DNA of 31,800 nucleotides from Oscillospiraceae bacterium (lineage in GTDB: Bacteria > Bacillota > Clostridia > UMGS1810). A program made the translations under genes and the position numbers. The first letter of the stretch is position 1, and each line of letters starts with the position of its first letter. The notes under the pieces are model-generated. The model worked only from the letters and a program-made list of their open reading frames with translations, ran no database searches and was not told where the DNA came from. The stretch is taken from positions 57,225-89,024 of the forward strand of contig JAJXRJ010000004.1 in NCBI GenBank assembly GCA_021629085.1. The letters are read 5' to 3'. Shown here piece by piece: positions 15,613 to 23,651 of the stretch.

Positions 15613-16088
15613 AAAAATCGAAATGGAATTCGTTCTTAGTGGTTGCAGCCATGGTTTTGACGCTCATACTGGCGTCCTATATCATTGGTCTCACCATTGC
15701 AAAAATCAACCTGTTTGCCGGGGATGTGACATTTTACATCCTGTTTGGCGTGTGTGTCTATCTGCTCATCCGCTATCATCTGACTGGCTTTTTATACAAG
15801 CTGGAAAATGGGGTGTTTACCATCACCAAGTGTTTGGGGTCTCGGCAGCAGCTGCTTTTAAGCGTCGATGTGCCTTCTATTGTCCGATTTTGCCCTGCAA
15901 ATATGGATGCGGACGGTGCGGGAAAGCAAATGAATTTTTGCGCCACGCTTTTTAAAAAAGACCGTTACATAATCTATATGCAGTATGAAGGACATCCATA
16001 CCGCATACTGTTTCAGCCGTCACCCAATCTTGTGGCAAAGCTCACAGACGCAATCAGCCAGTCTGGGGGGGATACAAATGCGGATTAA
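15597..16088 (+). CDS. Small membrane protein of unknown function
   Basis: A 163-aa protein with two predicted membrane helices (about residues 13-35 and 42-60), then a ~100-residue soluble part. The soluble part begins FLYKLENGVFTITKCLGSRQ, which recalls the beta-strand pattern of bacterial PH-like domains. That resemblance is weak and I do not assign a family. It starts at GTG (15597) with GGGGAGA just upstream, overlaps coaX by 16 bases and itself overlaps the decarboxylase start by 11. It is therefore part of a tightly packed operon. Confidence 0.72.
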   Translation: MYSEIKKSKWNSFLVVAAMVLTLILASYIIGLTIAKINLFAGDVTFYILFGVCVYLLIRYHLTGFLYKLENGVFTITKCLGSRQQLLLSVDVPSIVRFCPANMDADGAGKQMNFCATLFKKDRYIIYMQYEGHPYRILFQPSPNLVAKLTDAISQSGGDTNAD

Positions 16089-17493
16089 CCCCTATATCAA
16101 CAATGGGCTTAGAGCGTATGCATTAAAGGAGCGCATTTCGTTTCACATGCCGGGGCACAAGGGGAATGCCGACTTGATGCCGGAGGAATTTATGGAGATG
16201 GACCTAACCGAGCTCCCCGACACTGACGATTTGAACAATCCTGAGCAGTTTATCCGCATGAGCCAAACGCAGCTTGCAAACCTCTACCGGGTGCCCAGAA
16301 GCTTTTATCTGATGAACGGCGCCACTTGCGGCGTGCAGGCAATGTTTACCCTGTGTGCAAAGCCGGGAGACAAGGTGATTGTGGATCGCAACTGCCATAA
16401 ATCTGTCATTTCAGCACTCATTTTGCTGGGGCTTTGCCCGGTGTTTTTAGAGCCGGTGTATATGCACCGGTTTGGGTTTACCGGCGGCTTCTCGCTGGAG
16501 TCGGTTTCTGATTTAGTTGGAAAGCATCCAGACGCAAAGGCGGTGTTTATCACAGCGCCCACCTATTATGGCATTATGCCAGACATCAAAGGGATTGCAA
16601 ATATTGCGCACGAAAATGGAATGTATCTTTTGGTGGACGGCGCGCACGGCGCGCACTTTAACTTTTCCAAATATTTGCCTGTCCCGGCAGAACGGCTGGG
16701 GGCGGATTTTGTAGTGCAGAGCGTGCACAAAACGCTGGGGGCGCTTTCCGGCTCTGCCATTTTGCATGTGTGCACGGATGACTTTTTGTCCCAAACCATC
16801 CAGGATACCATTGCCCTGTACCAGACCAGCAGCCCCTCGTATGCCATGCTTGCGGTGATGGAGCTTGCAATTTTAAAGGCAGTGCGGTTTGCAGGAAGAT
16901 ACCGGCAGATGACAGAAGCAGTCAAGTCCGCTGCCGAATATGTCAACCGCGTGACCAATGCCTGCTGGATGACCGCCGAAGTGGCGGATGGCTGCGGTAT
17001 TTTACAGATGGATCCCACACGTGTGGTTGTCAATTTTGCGTTTTGCGGCGTGTCCGGCGACGAGGCAGCGCAGATTTTGCGGACAAAGTATGCCATTGAA
17101 CCCGAGATGAGCGATGAACTCAATGTGGTTTGTATTTTCACGCCGTATAACAAGCTTTCGGATGTGAAAAAGCTGGCCCGCGCAGTGGTGAACATTGCAG
17201 GGCAATCGGTGAATATGGCCCGGCTCTCCAAGGTGGCGGACCGAAACGTGGGGCATGCCATGGCGATAACACCTCGCGAGGCGTATTTTTCGGAAGGGGA
17301 GGTTGTGCCGCCAAAAGAAGCGCTTGGCCGGATTTCCAAGGCAACGGTAGGGTTTTACCCGCCGGGGATTCCTATTTTGGTTCCCGGGGAAACCATCGGA
17401 CCAGAGCACATCCGGCTGGTCGTGGAGGCGCAGAGCGGCAGCCGCAAGCTCAGCGGCGTAAGGGAAGGCGGCGGATTAGACGTGGTCAAATAG
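16078..17493 (+). CDS. Short Orn/Lys/Arg decarboxylase family PLP enzyme (YaaO-like)
   Basis: A 471-aa fold-type I PLP enzyme. N-terminal family marks are RISFHMPGHKG and DLTELPDTDDL. LMNGATCGVQAM binds cofactor phosphate, LLVDGAHGAHF carries the PLP-ring Asp, and SVHKTLGALSG supplies the PLP lysine (Lys218). A C-terminal domain with ITPREAYF and PPGIPILVPGE follows. It is the short form without the N-terminal wing domain of inducible E. coli decarboxylases, as in B. subtilis YaaO. Arginine or lysine decarboxylation is likely; substrate cannot be fixed here. The open frame extends upstream to 15985, but the ATG at 16078 has GGGGGG six bases before it and fits the family start. In Bacillus, tmk separates yaaO from darA; it is absent here. 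Confidence 0.9.
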   Translation: MRINPYINNGLRAYALKERISFHMPGHKGNADLMPEEFMEMDLTELPDTDDLNNPEQFIRMSQTQLANLYRVPRSFYLMNGATCGVQAMFTLCAKPGDKVIVDRNCHKSVISALILLGLCPVFLEPVYMHRFGFTGGFSLESVSDLVGKHPDAKAVFITAPTYYGIMPDIKGIANIAHENGMYLLVDGAHGAHFNFSKYLPVPAERLGADFVVQSVHKTLGALSGSAILHVCTDDFLSQTIQDTIALYQTSSPSYAMLAVMELAILKAVRFAGRYRQMTEAVKSAAEYVNRVTNACWMTAEVADGCGILQMDPTRVVVNFAFCGVSGDEAAQILRTKYAIEPEMSDELNVVCIFTPYNKLSDVKKLARAVVNIAGQSVNMARLSKVADRNVGHAMAITPREAYFSEGEVVPPKEALGRISKATVGFYPPGIPILVPGETIGPEHIRLVVEAQSGSRKLSGVREGGGLDVVK

Positions 17494-17513
17494 CCGCGCC
17501 CAACACAAACATC

Positions 17514-17542
17514 TTGATTTTACAATGCATCTGTTGTATAAT
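17514..17542 (+). promoter_or_regulatory. Sigma-A promoter of the darA-holB-ricT operon
   Basis: TTGATT (17514-17519), a 17-bp spacer and TATAAT (17537-17542), 57 bases upstream of darA. Confidence 0.75.
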
Positions 17543-17599
17543 AGAAATGTAGAAACGGATGTTTTTACGGCATGGAATCGAAATTAAGGAGGGGAAATG

Positions 17600-17923
17600 A
17601 TGAAATTAGTGTTTGCAATTGTCAACGACCAGGATGGCACGAAAGTGTTAGACGCACTCAATAAAAATGGGTTTTCGGTGACCAAGCTTGCGACCACAGG
17701 CGGTTTTTTGCGCGTGGGCAATATGACACTCATCATCGGCACCGAGGAGGACAAAGTGCAGCAGGTGATTGACATCATCAGCGAAAAAAGCCGCAAGAGA
17801 AAGCAGCTTGTCGTTTCCCCCATGGCCTTTGAAACGCTTGGCGCCACAGCCCGTGCAACCGAGGTTGACGTGGGCGGCGCAACCGTGTTTGTCATTGACG
17901 TAGAGAGGTTTGAACGGCTGTGA
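17600..17923 (+). CDS. darA: Cyclic di-AMP receptor DarA (YaaQ/PstA family)
   Basis: A 107-aa PII-like trimeric protein that binds c-di-AMP. Family marks are KLVFAIVNDQDGTKVLDAL at the N-terminus, the glycine-rich FSVTKLATTGGFLRVGN loop that contacts the nucleotide, TLIIGTEEDKV, and VGGATVFVIDVERFERL at the end. Two in-frame ATGs are adjacent (17597 and 17600); the second is seven bases from AAGGAGG and is preferred. Its TGA overlaps the holB GTG. Downstream partners of this receptor are not encoded here. Confidence 0.95.
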   Translation: MKLVFAIVNDQDGTKVLDALNKNGFSVTKLATTGGFLRVGNMTLIIGTEEDKVQQVIDIISEKSRKRKQLVVSPMAFETLGATARATEVDVGGATVFVIDVERFERL

Positions 17924-18882
17924 TAAGCACGCGCCCTGTGGGGCAGACGCCCCTGATTGATTTTTTAAAACGGATAAAGGCAAAGCGCCATCTAAGCCAC
18001 GCCTATCTTTTTTGCGGCCCGGAGGGGATTGGGAAAAAGACAATGGCGCGCTATTTTACACAGCTTTTGCTGTGCGATGCGCCTGCGCCCTGCGGTACGT
18101 GCAAGGCGTGCACGTTAACTGGCGCGGGTACCAATCCCGACGTGGTGACGGTGTCGCCTGAGGGCAAGGCTTCTATTGGCGTGGATAAAATCCGTTCGCT
18201 CATCCGCGAAGTGTATATTAAGCCGTCCATTTGCAGATATAAGGTGTTTTTGATTGAGCAGGCGCATCTTTTAACGCCGGAAGCGCAAAACGCGCTGTTA
18301 AAGGTGGTGGAAGAGCCGCCTGAATACGCTGTGTTTTTGCTCTTGTGCAGCAATTTGTCCCTGCTTTTGCCCACCATCCGTTCCCGGGTTGTGACGCTGC
18401 GGGTTTTGCCGCTTAAAAATGAAGCGTTAGAGCAGATTGCAAATGTGTCCGACCCAGTTTTGGAGGCCTATGCGGCGGGAAACCCTGGACGGTATCTGAA
18501 ACTGCTTTCTGATGATGAATTGAAAAGCTTGCGCAATGGGCTTTTTGACGCATTGCCGCACCTTTTGTCAAACGACCGGTTTGAAATTTATCCGCTGCTC
18601 GCCTTTTTTGAATCGGGCAAAGAGCGGCGCGACACGCTGTTTGAAATATTGATTTCCTTTTTTCGGGACGTATTGTTTGAAAGGCTTTCTTGCAGCGAAT
18701 ACGCAGTCAACCGCGATCATGCGGATTTGGTGCGCGAATTTTCGCAAACGCTGACGCTTCGTGCAAGCTACGGCGTGTTAAACACTGTGCAAAAAGCACA
18801 GCGGGAACTTGGAAAATACGGGGCGTACACGCTTCATGTGCACGCCATGCTCATAAAATGTTGGGAGGAAATTCATGGTTGA
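17920..18882 (+). CDS. holB: DNA polymerase III delta' subunit
   Basis: Clamp-loader subunit that helps load the sliding clamp onto DNA. The 320-aa AAA+ protein has an early HAYLFCGPEGIGKKT motif (modified Walker A, about 27-41) and the zinc-binding cysteine cluster around CDAPAPCGTCKAC (about 52-65). KVFLIEQAHLLTPEAQNALLKVVEEPP (given here only as the family's DEAH-like and sensor helix region) and the SRV motif of PTIRSRVVTL follow. Translation starts at a GTG whose last bases form the darA stop (GTGA overlap). It overlaps ricT by eight bases, so replication, c-di-AMP and RicT genes are one operon. Confidence 0.95.
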   Translation: MISTRPVGQTPLIDFLKRIKAKRHLSHAYLFCGPEGIGKKTMARYFTQLLLCDAPAPCGTCKACTLTGAGTNPDVVTVSPEGKASIGVDKIRSLIREVYIKPSICRYKVFLIEQAHLLTPEAQNALLKVVEEPPEYAVFLLLCSNLSLLLPTIRSRVVTLRVLPLKNEALEQIANVSDPVLEAYAAGNPGRYLKLLSDDELKSLRNGLFDALPHLLSNDRFEIYPLLAFFESGKERRDTLFEILISFFRDVLFERLSCSEYAVNRDHADLVREFSQTLTLRASYGVLNTVQKAQRELGKYGAYTLHVHAMLIKCWEEIHG

Positions 18883-19771
18883 GGTTGTAGGAATCCGATT
18901 TAAAAACGTCGGCAAGGTCTATTATTTTGACCCTGGCGAATATCAGATAAAAAAAGGCGATCACGTGATTGTGGAAACGTCGCGCGGTATCGAATACGGC
19001 GAAGCAGTGCTGGGCTCGAAGTCGGTGGAGGATGACGACATTGTACAGCCTTTAAAAAAAGTGGTGCGCCTTGCCACTCAAGACGATGACAAAACGGTTT
19101 TGGAAAACCGAAAGAAGGAGAAGGAAGCGTTTCGGCTTTGCAATGAAAAAATTGCGGCGCACAAGCTGGATATGAAGCTGATTGACGTGGAATATACGTT
19201 TGACCACAATAAAATTTTGTTTTACTTTACTGCAGACGGGCGGATTGACTTCCGCGAGCTGGTGCGTGACCTTGCAGGGCTGTTTAAAACCCGCATAGAG
19301 CTTCGGCAGATCGGCGTGCGCGACGAGGCGAAAATGCTGGGCGGCATTGGCATTTGCGGCCGTCCGCTGTGCTGTAATTCCTATTTGGGCGAGTTTGCGC
19401 CGGTTTCCATTAAAATGGCAAAAGAGCAGAGCCTGTCGCTCAATCCCACCAAAATTTCGGGCACCTGCGGCCGGCTGATGTGCTGCCTGCGCAACGAGCA
19501 GGAGGCGTATGAAACGCTCATCCGCAAAACGCCAAGCGTTGGCACGCTGGTAAAAACCAGGGACGGAAAAGGCACAGTGACTGCTGTCAATTTGTTAAAA
19601 TCGCTGGTGACGGTGACGCTTTCCGGCGAAGGGGAAACGCTGGTGAAGGACTACCGCGTGGACGAAGTGAAAGTATTAAAGCATTCGTCGCGCCGCAAAG
19701 ATGAAAAGGGCAAGGAAAAAGACAAAGCGCAGGACAGGGACGACGCGGCGCTCAAACAGCTGGAAGATTAA
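18875..19771 (+). CDS. ricT: RicT/YaaT, PSP1-domain Y-complex subunit
   Basis: Component of the RicAFT (Y) complex that aids RNase Y mRNA maturation and sporulation phosphorelay in Bacillus. The 298-aa PSP1 protein begins MVEVVGIRFKNVGKVYYFDPG and includes IELRQIGVRDEAKMLGGIG. It has the cysteine clusters GICGRPLCC and GTCGRLMCC, which support iron-sulfur binding in this complex. A charged Lys/Asp-rich tail ends the protein. GGGAGG precedes the ATG at 18875. A ferredoxin gene follows within 82 bases. RicA and RicF genes are not in the window. Confidence 0.95.
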   Translation: MVEVVGIRFKNVGKVYYFDPGEYQIKKGDHVIVETSRGIEYGEAVLGSKSVEDDDIVQPLKKVVRLATQDDDKTVLENRKKEKEAFRLCNEKIAAHKLDMKLIDVEYTFDHNKILFYFTADGRIDFRELVRDLAGLFKTRIELRQIGVRDEAKMLGGIGICGRPLCCNSYLGEFAPVSIKMAKEQSLSLNPTKISGTCGRLMCCLRNEQEAYETLIRKTPSVGTLVKTRDGKGTVTAVNLLKSLVTVTLSGEGETLVKDYRVDEVKVLKHSSRRKDEKGKEKDKAQDRDDAALKQLED

Positions 19772-19798
19772 ATTTTATTGTAATTTCAGATAAAACAC

Positions 19799-19826
19799 TT
19801 GATTTTTGTAAAATACATGTTATAAT
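19799..19826 (+). promoter_or_regulatory. Sigma-A promoter of the ferredoxin gene
   Basis: TTGATT (19799-19804), a 16-bp spacer and TATAAT (19821-19826), 27 bases upstream of the ferredoxin ATG. Confidence 0.7.
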
Positions 19827-19852
19827 AACAATTACATGAGGAGGTGTTACCG

Positions 19853-20023
19853 ATGGCATATTTTATTAATGATGACTGCATCAGCTGCGGTGCTTGTGAG
19901 GCTGAGTGCCCTGTTTCCTGCATCAGCGCTGGAGACGGAAAGTTTGTTATTGATGAAAATGAGTGTATTGAATGCGGCGCATGCGCAGGCGTTTGCCCCG
20001 TCGATGCTCCCAATCCTCAATAA
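19853..20023 (+). CDS. 2[4Fe-4S] ferredoxin, 56 aa
   Basis: A small soluble electron carrier of the clostridial type. Two CxxCxxCxxxCP cluster motifs are complete: CISCGACEAECP with the following Cys, and CIECGACAGVCP. The spacing between them is typical and the length (56 aa) is standard. GAGGAGGTG precedes the ATG. It has its own promoter and terminator, so it forms a single-gene unit between ricT and trmN6. Such ferredoxins serve anaerobic redox enzymes in general; the specific partner is unknown. Confidence 0.95.
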   Translation: MAYFINDDCISCGACEAECPVSCISAGDGKFVIDENECIECGACAGVCPVDAPNPQ

Positions 20024-20048
20024 ACATAACTTTGTGCATAAAAAAAGG

Positions 20049-20081
20049 GAACTGCCCCGGTTTTGTGGGCAGTTCTTTTTT
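20049..20081 (+). terminator. Rho-independent terminator after ferredoxin
   Basis: Stem GAACTGCCC (20049-20057) with GGGCAGTTC (20067-20075), 9-base loop, then six T. An A tract upstream extends the pairing. Confidence 0.9.
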
Positions 20082-20112
20082 ATCTTGTGATACGAAAACG
20101 CGGGGGAATACC

Positions 20113-20844
20113 ATGGAACGGATTGACGATTTGGGCCTTTGCGGCTTTAAAATTATACAAGATACAGACAGTTTTTGCTTTGGCACCGACGCGGTGCTGC
20201 TCGCTGATTTTGCCACGGTGAAGCCTGGTGCAAAAGTAGTGGATTTATGTGCGGGGAACGGAGTGATTCCCCTGCTTTTGTGCGGCAAAACCAAGGCGGA
20301 TCTCATTTACGGCGTGGAGCTTATGGAGCCAAGTTATCAGCTTGCGGTGCGAAGTGTAGCGCTCAACCATCTGGAGGACCGTATTCAAATGCTTTGCTGT
20401 GACGCAAAGACGTGCGCGGATGTCATCGGCAGGGGAACCGCGGAAACAGTCACCTGCAATCCGCCCTACATGAATTGCGAGTGGGGCTATCAGAGCCCGA
20501 TTGACGCAAAAGCGGCGGCACGGCATGAGCTGTTTATCACGCTGGATGAGGTGGTGCGCGCCGCGGCTTCGCTGTTAAAATTCGGCGGATATTTTGCCAT
20601 GGTGCACCGGAGCGAACGGCTGTGCGACATCATCACCTCCATGCGCCAAAACCGCATTGAGCCAAAACGCATCCGGTTTGTACACGCAAGAGTGGGCAAT
20701 GCGCCCAAGCTGCTTTTGATTGAGGGGATTTTAGGCGCAAAGCCGTCGCTCCGAATATTAAACCCGCTGTATCTATATGACGCATCGGGGAATTACACAG
20801 AGGAAGTTAAACGCCTGTACGGGGGAGGGGAGAATGAGGTATGA
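20113..20844 (+). CDS. trmN6: tRNA1(Val) adenine-37 N6-methyltransferase-like (TrmN6/YabB)
   Basis: A SAM-dependent methyltransferase of 243 aa, expected to modify adenine 37 of tRNA(Val) or a related position. It begins MERIDDLGLCGFKIIQDTDSFCFGTDAVLLADF, whose DxFxFGTDAVLL stretch marks the family. The SAM motif VVDLCAGNGVIPLLL and the substrate-amine motif TCNPPYM follow. The ATG at 20113 matches the family start; the open frame before it overlaps the ferredoxin and terminator. It overlaps rsmI by four bases (ATGA), as yabB and rsmI (yabC) are clustered in Bacillus. Confidence 0.9.
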   Translation: MERIDDLGLCGFKIIQDTDSFCFGTDAVLLADFATVKPGAKVVDLCAGNGVIPLLLCGKTKADLIYGVELMEPSYQLAVRSVALNHLEDRIQMLCCDAKTCADVIGRGTAETVTCNPPYMNCEWGYQSPIDAKAAARHELFITLDEVVRAAASLLKFGGYFAMVHRSERLCDIITSMRQNRIEPKRIRFVHARVGNAPKLLLIEGILGAKPSLRILNPLYLYDASGNYTEEVKRLYGGGENEV

Positions 20845-21695
20845 CAAAATCTGGCACGCTCTATCTTTGCGCCACGCCCATTGGGAACCTGGGCGATATC
20901 AGCTTTCGCGCATTGGAAATCTTAAAAAATGTGGATTTAATTGCCTGTGAGGACACGCGCCACTCCCAGAAGCTGCTCACGCACTTTGGCATTTCCAAGC
21001 CGACCACCAGCTATTTTGAACACAACCGTTTAGAAAAAGGGGAGCAGATTTTAAAGGTTCTAAAAGAGGGAAAAGATGTTGCGCTTATCACCGACGCGGG
21101 CACGCCCGCCATTTCCGACCCCGGTGAGGAGCTGGTGCGGCAGTGCGCGCAGGCGGACATCCGCGTGGTGCCCATTCCCGGCCCGGCGGCGCTCATCAGC
21201 GCGCTTGTTGTGTCGGGGCTTCCCACAGGCCGGTTTTCGTTTGAAGGGTTTTTGAGCGTCAACAAAAAAAGCCGTGCTGAACATCTTACCCAAATCGAGA
21301 AGGATACACGCACGCTCATCTTTTATGAAGCGCCGCACAAGCTGCTGCGCACGTTAAACGACCTTTTAGCCGTGCTGGGTGACCGGGAAATCTGCCTGGT
21401 GCGCGAGCTGACAAAAGTGCATGAGGAGGTGCGGCGCACCACGCTTTTGGAGGCGGCCGCATATTATGCCGAAAACCCGCCGCGCGGGGAGTTTGTGCTG
21501 GTGGTTGCGGGGGCGGATGAAGCCGCGCTTCAGGCACAAGCCGCTGCGGCATATGCCGATATTGGAATCTGCGCGCATGTGGACAGCCTCATTGCACAGG
21601 GGATGGACAAAAAAGACGCAATCAAAGAGGTTGCACAGCTGCGAGGCCTCAAAAAGCGGGACGTCTATAATCAGTATGAACGTGCGGACGATTAG
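20841..21695 (+). CDS. rsmI: 16S rRNA cytidine-1402 2'-O-methyltransferase
   Basis: Tetrapyrrole-methylase-fold enzyme that 2'-O-methylates C1402 of 16S rRNA in the P site. The 284-aa protein has LYLCATPIGNLGDISFRA, CEDTRHSQKLL, ALITDAGTPAISDPGEELV and PGPAALISALVVSGLPT. FSFEGFL, the aromatic/basic IFYEAPHKLLRTL, and the C-terminal KKDAIKEVAQLRGLKKRDVYNQY follow, all in family order. The ATG overlaps the trmN6 stop. The stop overlaps the stop of the convergent esterase gene by four bases and no terminator is visible between them. Confidence 0.96.
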   Translation: MTKSGTLYLCATPIGNLGDISFRALEILKNVDLIACEDTRHSQKLLTHFGISKPTTSYFEHNRLEKGEQILKVLKEGKDVALITDAGTPAISDPGEELVRQCAQADIRVVPIPGPAALISALVVSGLPTGRFSFEGFLSVNKKSRAEHLTQIEKDTRTLIFYEAPHKLLRTLNDLLAVLGDREICLVRELTKVHEEVRRTTLLEAAAYYAENPPRGEFVLVVAGADEAALQAQAAAAYADIGICAHVDSLIAQGMDKKDAIKEVAQLRGLKKRDVYNQYERADD

Positions 21696-22765
21696 AGATG
21701 CCCGCACTGTGTCAGCTGCAAGATGTGGGCGATTTCTGCACCAATCCGCTTTGCCATGTGCACAAACCCAAAGTCGTTTGGGTGCACGCCGTCCACAGTA
21801 GACGCACTGCGGTATGCCAAATCAAAGAGGGTATAACCGTCCAAAAAGTAGACGGCATTATCGCCGGCTTGCTGGGCTTTTTGATATATCTGCTTTACCG
21901 CGGCGCATCTTTTGATTGCCACACTGGCATCTAGCCCATAGTCGGGCCGGGTGACAAAGAGGATGGGGAGCTGCGGCTTTTTCTTGCGCAGCACCTTGTA
22001 AAAGGCGCGGAGCGTTTCTTCCAGATGTGCGGCGCTGGGCGCATTGTGGTCGTAATCAGAAACGTATAGGCTTAAGGGCTGTTCTGCAATATAGTTCGCC
22101 ATTTGCGGCTCTCCCAAACAGTTTCCGGCAAACCCGAGGTTTACATAATCTAAGTTATAAGCTTGTGAAATGAGCGCCGGATAGCTGGTGCCGGGCCGGG
22201 ACGCGCAGCCGCCCTGTGTGATGGACGAGCCGTAAAAGAGCACGGGATGGTCATTTTGATAGCGTTCGCCGCAAAGCAGTGCAGCATCTTTATCAAGCCC
22301 GACCAAAAGCTGTTCCACTTCGCTGTAAAGGGGAAAGTTGATTGTGAGGTCGCGCATGGCCCGTTTGCCCAGATGTATAACCGAGTGATAGCCGTCTTGC
22401 ATATCGACCGGCGGCACAAAAGAGCCGAGATAGCGGCCTTTTTCATACAAATCAAATCCCGCGCTGCCCATGAGCGGCATGTGGGGCATGCGGCTGATAT
22501 GCGGCATTTTTGCCTCGATGGCAATATTTTGTGAATCGGTGCAAAACCGCACGCGTCCGCCGGCAGTGCGCCTGCTAAGCGCTGCGACAGCTTCGCTTAC
22601 GGTGTTTGCAATGCCTTTTGGCATCCGCAAAAATTCACGCGTTTTTTGGGGTGTAAAAAAGCCGTATAAATCAAACGGTGCATCTAATACGTTGTGGTAA
22701 ACCATGCCATTTTCCCGCTCTCCTGCGGAAACTGCCAGGTTTTTATCAAGCTTTGCAATATCCAT
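21692..22765 (-). CDS. GxDLY/SGNH hydrolase (lipase/esterase-like)
   Basis: A 357-aa cytoplasmic two-domain esterase-like protein without a signal peptide. The N-terminal beta domain contains GSAGFDLYEKG, the GxDLY motif that precedes Lipase_GDSL_3 domains. The SGNH domain has block I YGSSITQGG (catalytic Ser), block II NLGFAGNC (Gly), block III in SDYDHNAP (Asn) and block V DGVHPND (catalytic Asp and His). Homologues often deacetylate or de-esterify carbohydrates; the substrate here is unknown. The ATG at 22765 follows AGGAGGGG. Its own promoter lies at 22792-22820. The gene sits next to a two-component system and a xylanase, compatible with polysaccharide use. Confidence 0.88.
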   Translation of the reverse strand: MDIAKLDKNLAVSAGERENGMVYHNVLDAPFDLYGFFTPQKTREFLRMPKGIANTVSEAVAALSRRTAGGRVRFCTDSQNIAIEAKMPHISRMPHMPLMGSAGFDLYEKGRYLGSFVPPVDMQDGYHSVIHLGKRAMRDLTINFPLYSEVEQLLVGLDKDAALLCGERYQNDHPVLFYGSSITQGGCASRPGTSYPALISQAYNLDYVNLGFAGNCLGEPQMANYIAEQPLSLYVSDYDHNAPSAAHLEETLRAFYKVLRKKKPQLPILFVTRPDYGLDASVAIKRCAAVKQIYQKAQQAGDNAVYFLDGYTLFDLAYRSASTVDGVHPNDFGFVHMAKRIGAEIAHILQLTQCGHL

Positions 22766-22791
22766 ATGCCCCTCCTGTGCTTTTTTGTGCA

Positions 22792-22820
22792 ATTTTATCA
22801 CGATTGTTACGCTTTGTCAA
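22792..22820 (-). promoter_or_regulatory. Sigma-A promoter of the SGNH hydrolase gene
   Basis: On the minus strand TTGACA (22815-22820), 17-bp spacer, TAAAAT (22792-22797), 27 bases upstream of the start. Confidence 0.7.
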
Positions 22821-22830
22821 CGCGGCAGGC

Positions 22831-22859
22831 TTGTGTTCTGTCAAAAATGGTGTTACAAT
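22831..22859 (+). promoter_or_regulatory. Possible promoter of the two-component system
   Basis: TTGTGT (22831-22836), 17-bp spacer, TACAAT (22854-22859). The TTAAG repeats begin six bases downstream, so bound regulator would either repress this promoter or activate a second one whose -10 may be TAAGAT (22924-22929). Confidence 0.45.
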
Positions 22860-22864
22860 AGAAA

Positions 22865-22922
22865 TTAAGGGTTTCTTAAGAGAATTCTAAGCCGGAAATT
22901 AAGAACCTTTGCCGATTTTAAG
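22865..22922 (+). promoter_or_regulatory. Array of TTAAG repeats, probable response-regulator binding sites
   Basis: TTAAG occurs at 22865, 22876, 22899 and 22918, with CTAAG at 22887. The first four units are spaced 11, 11 and 12 bp, one helical turn apart. OmpR/PhoB-family regulators bind such phased direct repeats. The array lies directly before the response-regulator gene, suggesting autoregulation. Confidence 0.55.
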
Positions 22923-22952
22923 GTAAGATGGTCCTTAGAGGAGGTGCGGACT

Positions 22953-23651
22953 ATGTCGGCAAATATTTTGGTGGTGGACGACGAACAGGCCATTGCAGAC
23001 CTGGTAGAGCTATATTTAAAAAACGAGGATTACACGGTATATAAGTATTACAGCGGCAAGGAGGCCATGCACTGCATTGAAACGGTGAAGCTGGATCTTG
23101 CGGTGCTGGATGTGATGCTGCCTGATGAGGACGGGTTTTCCATCTGCCGGAAAATTCGGGAAAAATATAATTTTCCAGTGATCATGCTAACAGCCAGGGA
23201 AAAGGAGATTGACAAAATTACCGGCTTGTCGCTTGGCGCGGACGACTATATCACAAAGCCGTTCCGGCCGCTGGAGCTGGTGGCGCGCGTCAAGGCACAG
23301 CTGCGCCGGTTTAAAAAGTATAACAACAGCGAGCCGGCCAAAGAGGAGAGTGTGATTGCCTTTTCCGGACTGGTGCTGGATGCGGATACGCACGAATGTA
23401 CGCTCAATGAAAAGCCGCTGCAGCTGACGCCGACGGAGTTTTCCATATTGTGGGTGCTGGCGGAAAATGCAGGCCGTGTGGTGAGCTCAGAAGAGCTCTT
23501 TATGACGGTCTGGGGCGAAAAGTATTTTAGCAACAGCAATAACACTGTGATGGTGCACATCCGCCACATCCGCGAGAAAATGCATGATACGGCGGACAAT
23601 CCCAAGTATATCAAGACCGTTTGGGGAGTGGGGTACAAGATTGAAAAATGA
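22953..23651 (+). CDS. OmpR/PhoB-family response regulator (VanR-like)
   Basis: A 232-aa two-domain transcription factor. The receiver domain holds ILVVDDE, phospho-acceptor Asp53 in LAVLDVMLPDEDG, the Thr in VIMLTAREKE and Lys in DDYITKPFRP. The winged-helix domain shows LQLTPTEFSILWVLAENAGRVVSSEEL, HIRHIREK and YIKTVWGVGYKIEK (short family blocks). The ATG at 22953 is eight bases after GAGGAGG; an in-frame GTG at 22944 lies within that site. The kinase gene overlaps its end. Sequence resembles VanR-type regulators, but no vanHAX-like genes are present, so glycopeptide resistance should not be inferred. Confidence 0.93.
   Translation: MSANILVVDDEQAIADLVELYLKNEDYTVYKYYSGKEAMHCIETVKLDLAVLDVMLPDEDGFSICRKIREKYNFPVIMLTAREKEIDKITGLSLGADDYITKPFRPLELVARVKAQLRRFKKYNNSEPAKEESVIAFSGLVLDADTHECTLNEKPLQLTPTEFSILWVLAENAGRVVSSEELFMTVWGEKYFSNSNNTVMVHIRHIREKMHDTADNPKYIKTVWGVGYKIEK

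Noticed and set aside
16566..17339. Long antisense frame within the decarboxylase gene
   Set aside because: The plus-strand gene has complete PLP-enzyme motifs; the antisense frame has no recognisable motif or ribosome site.
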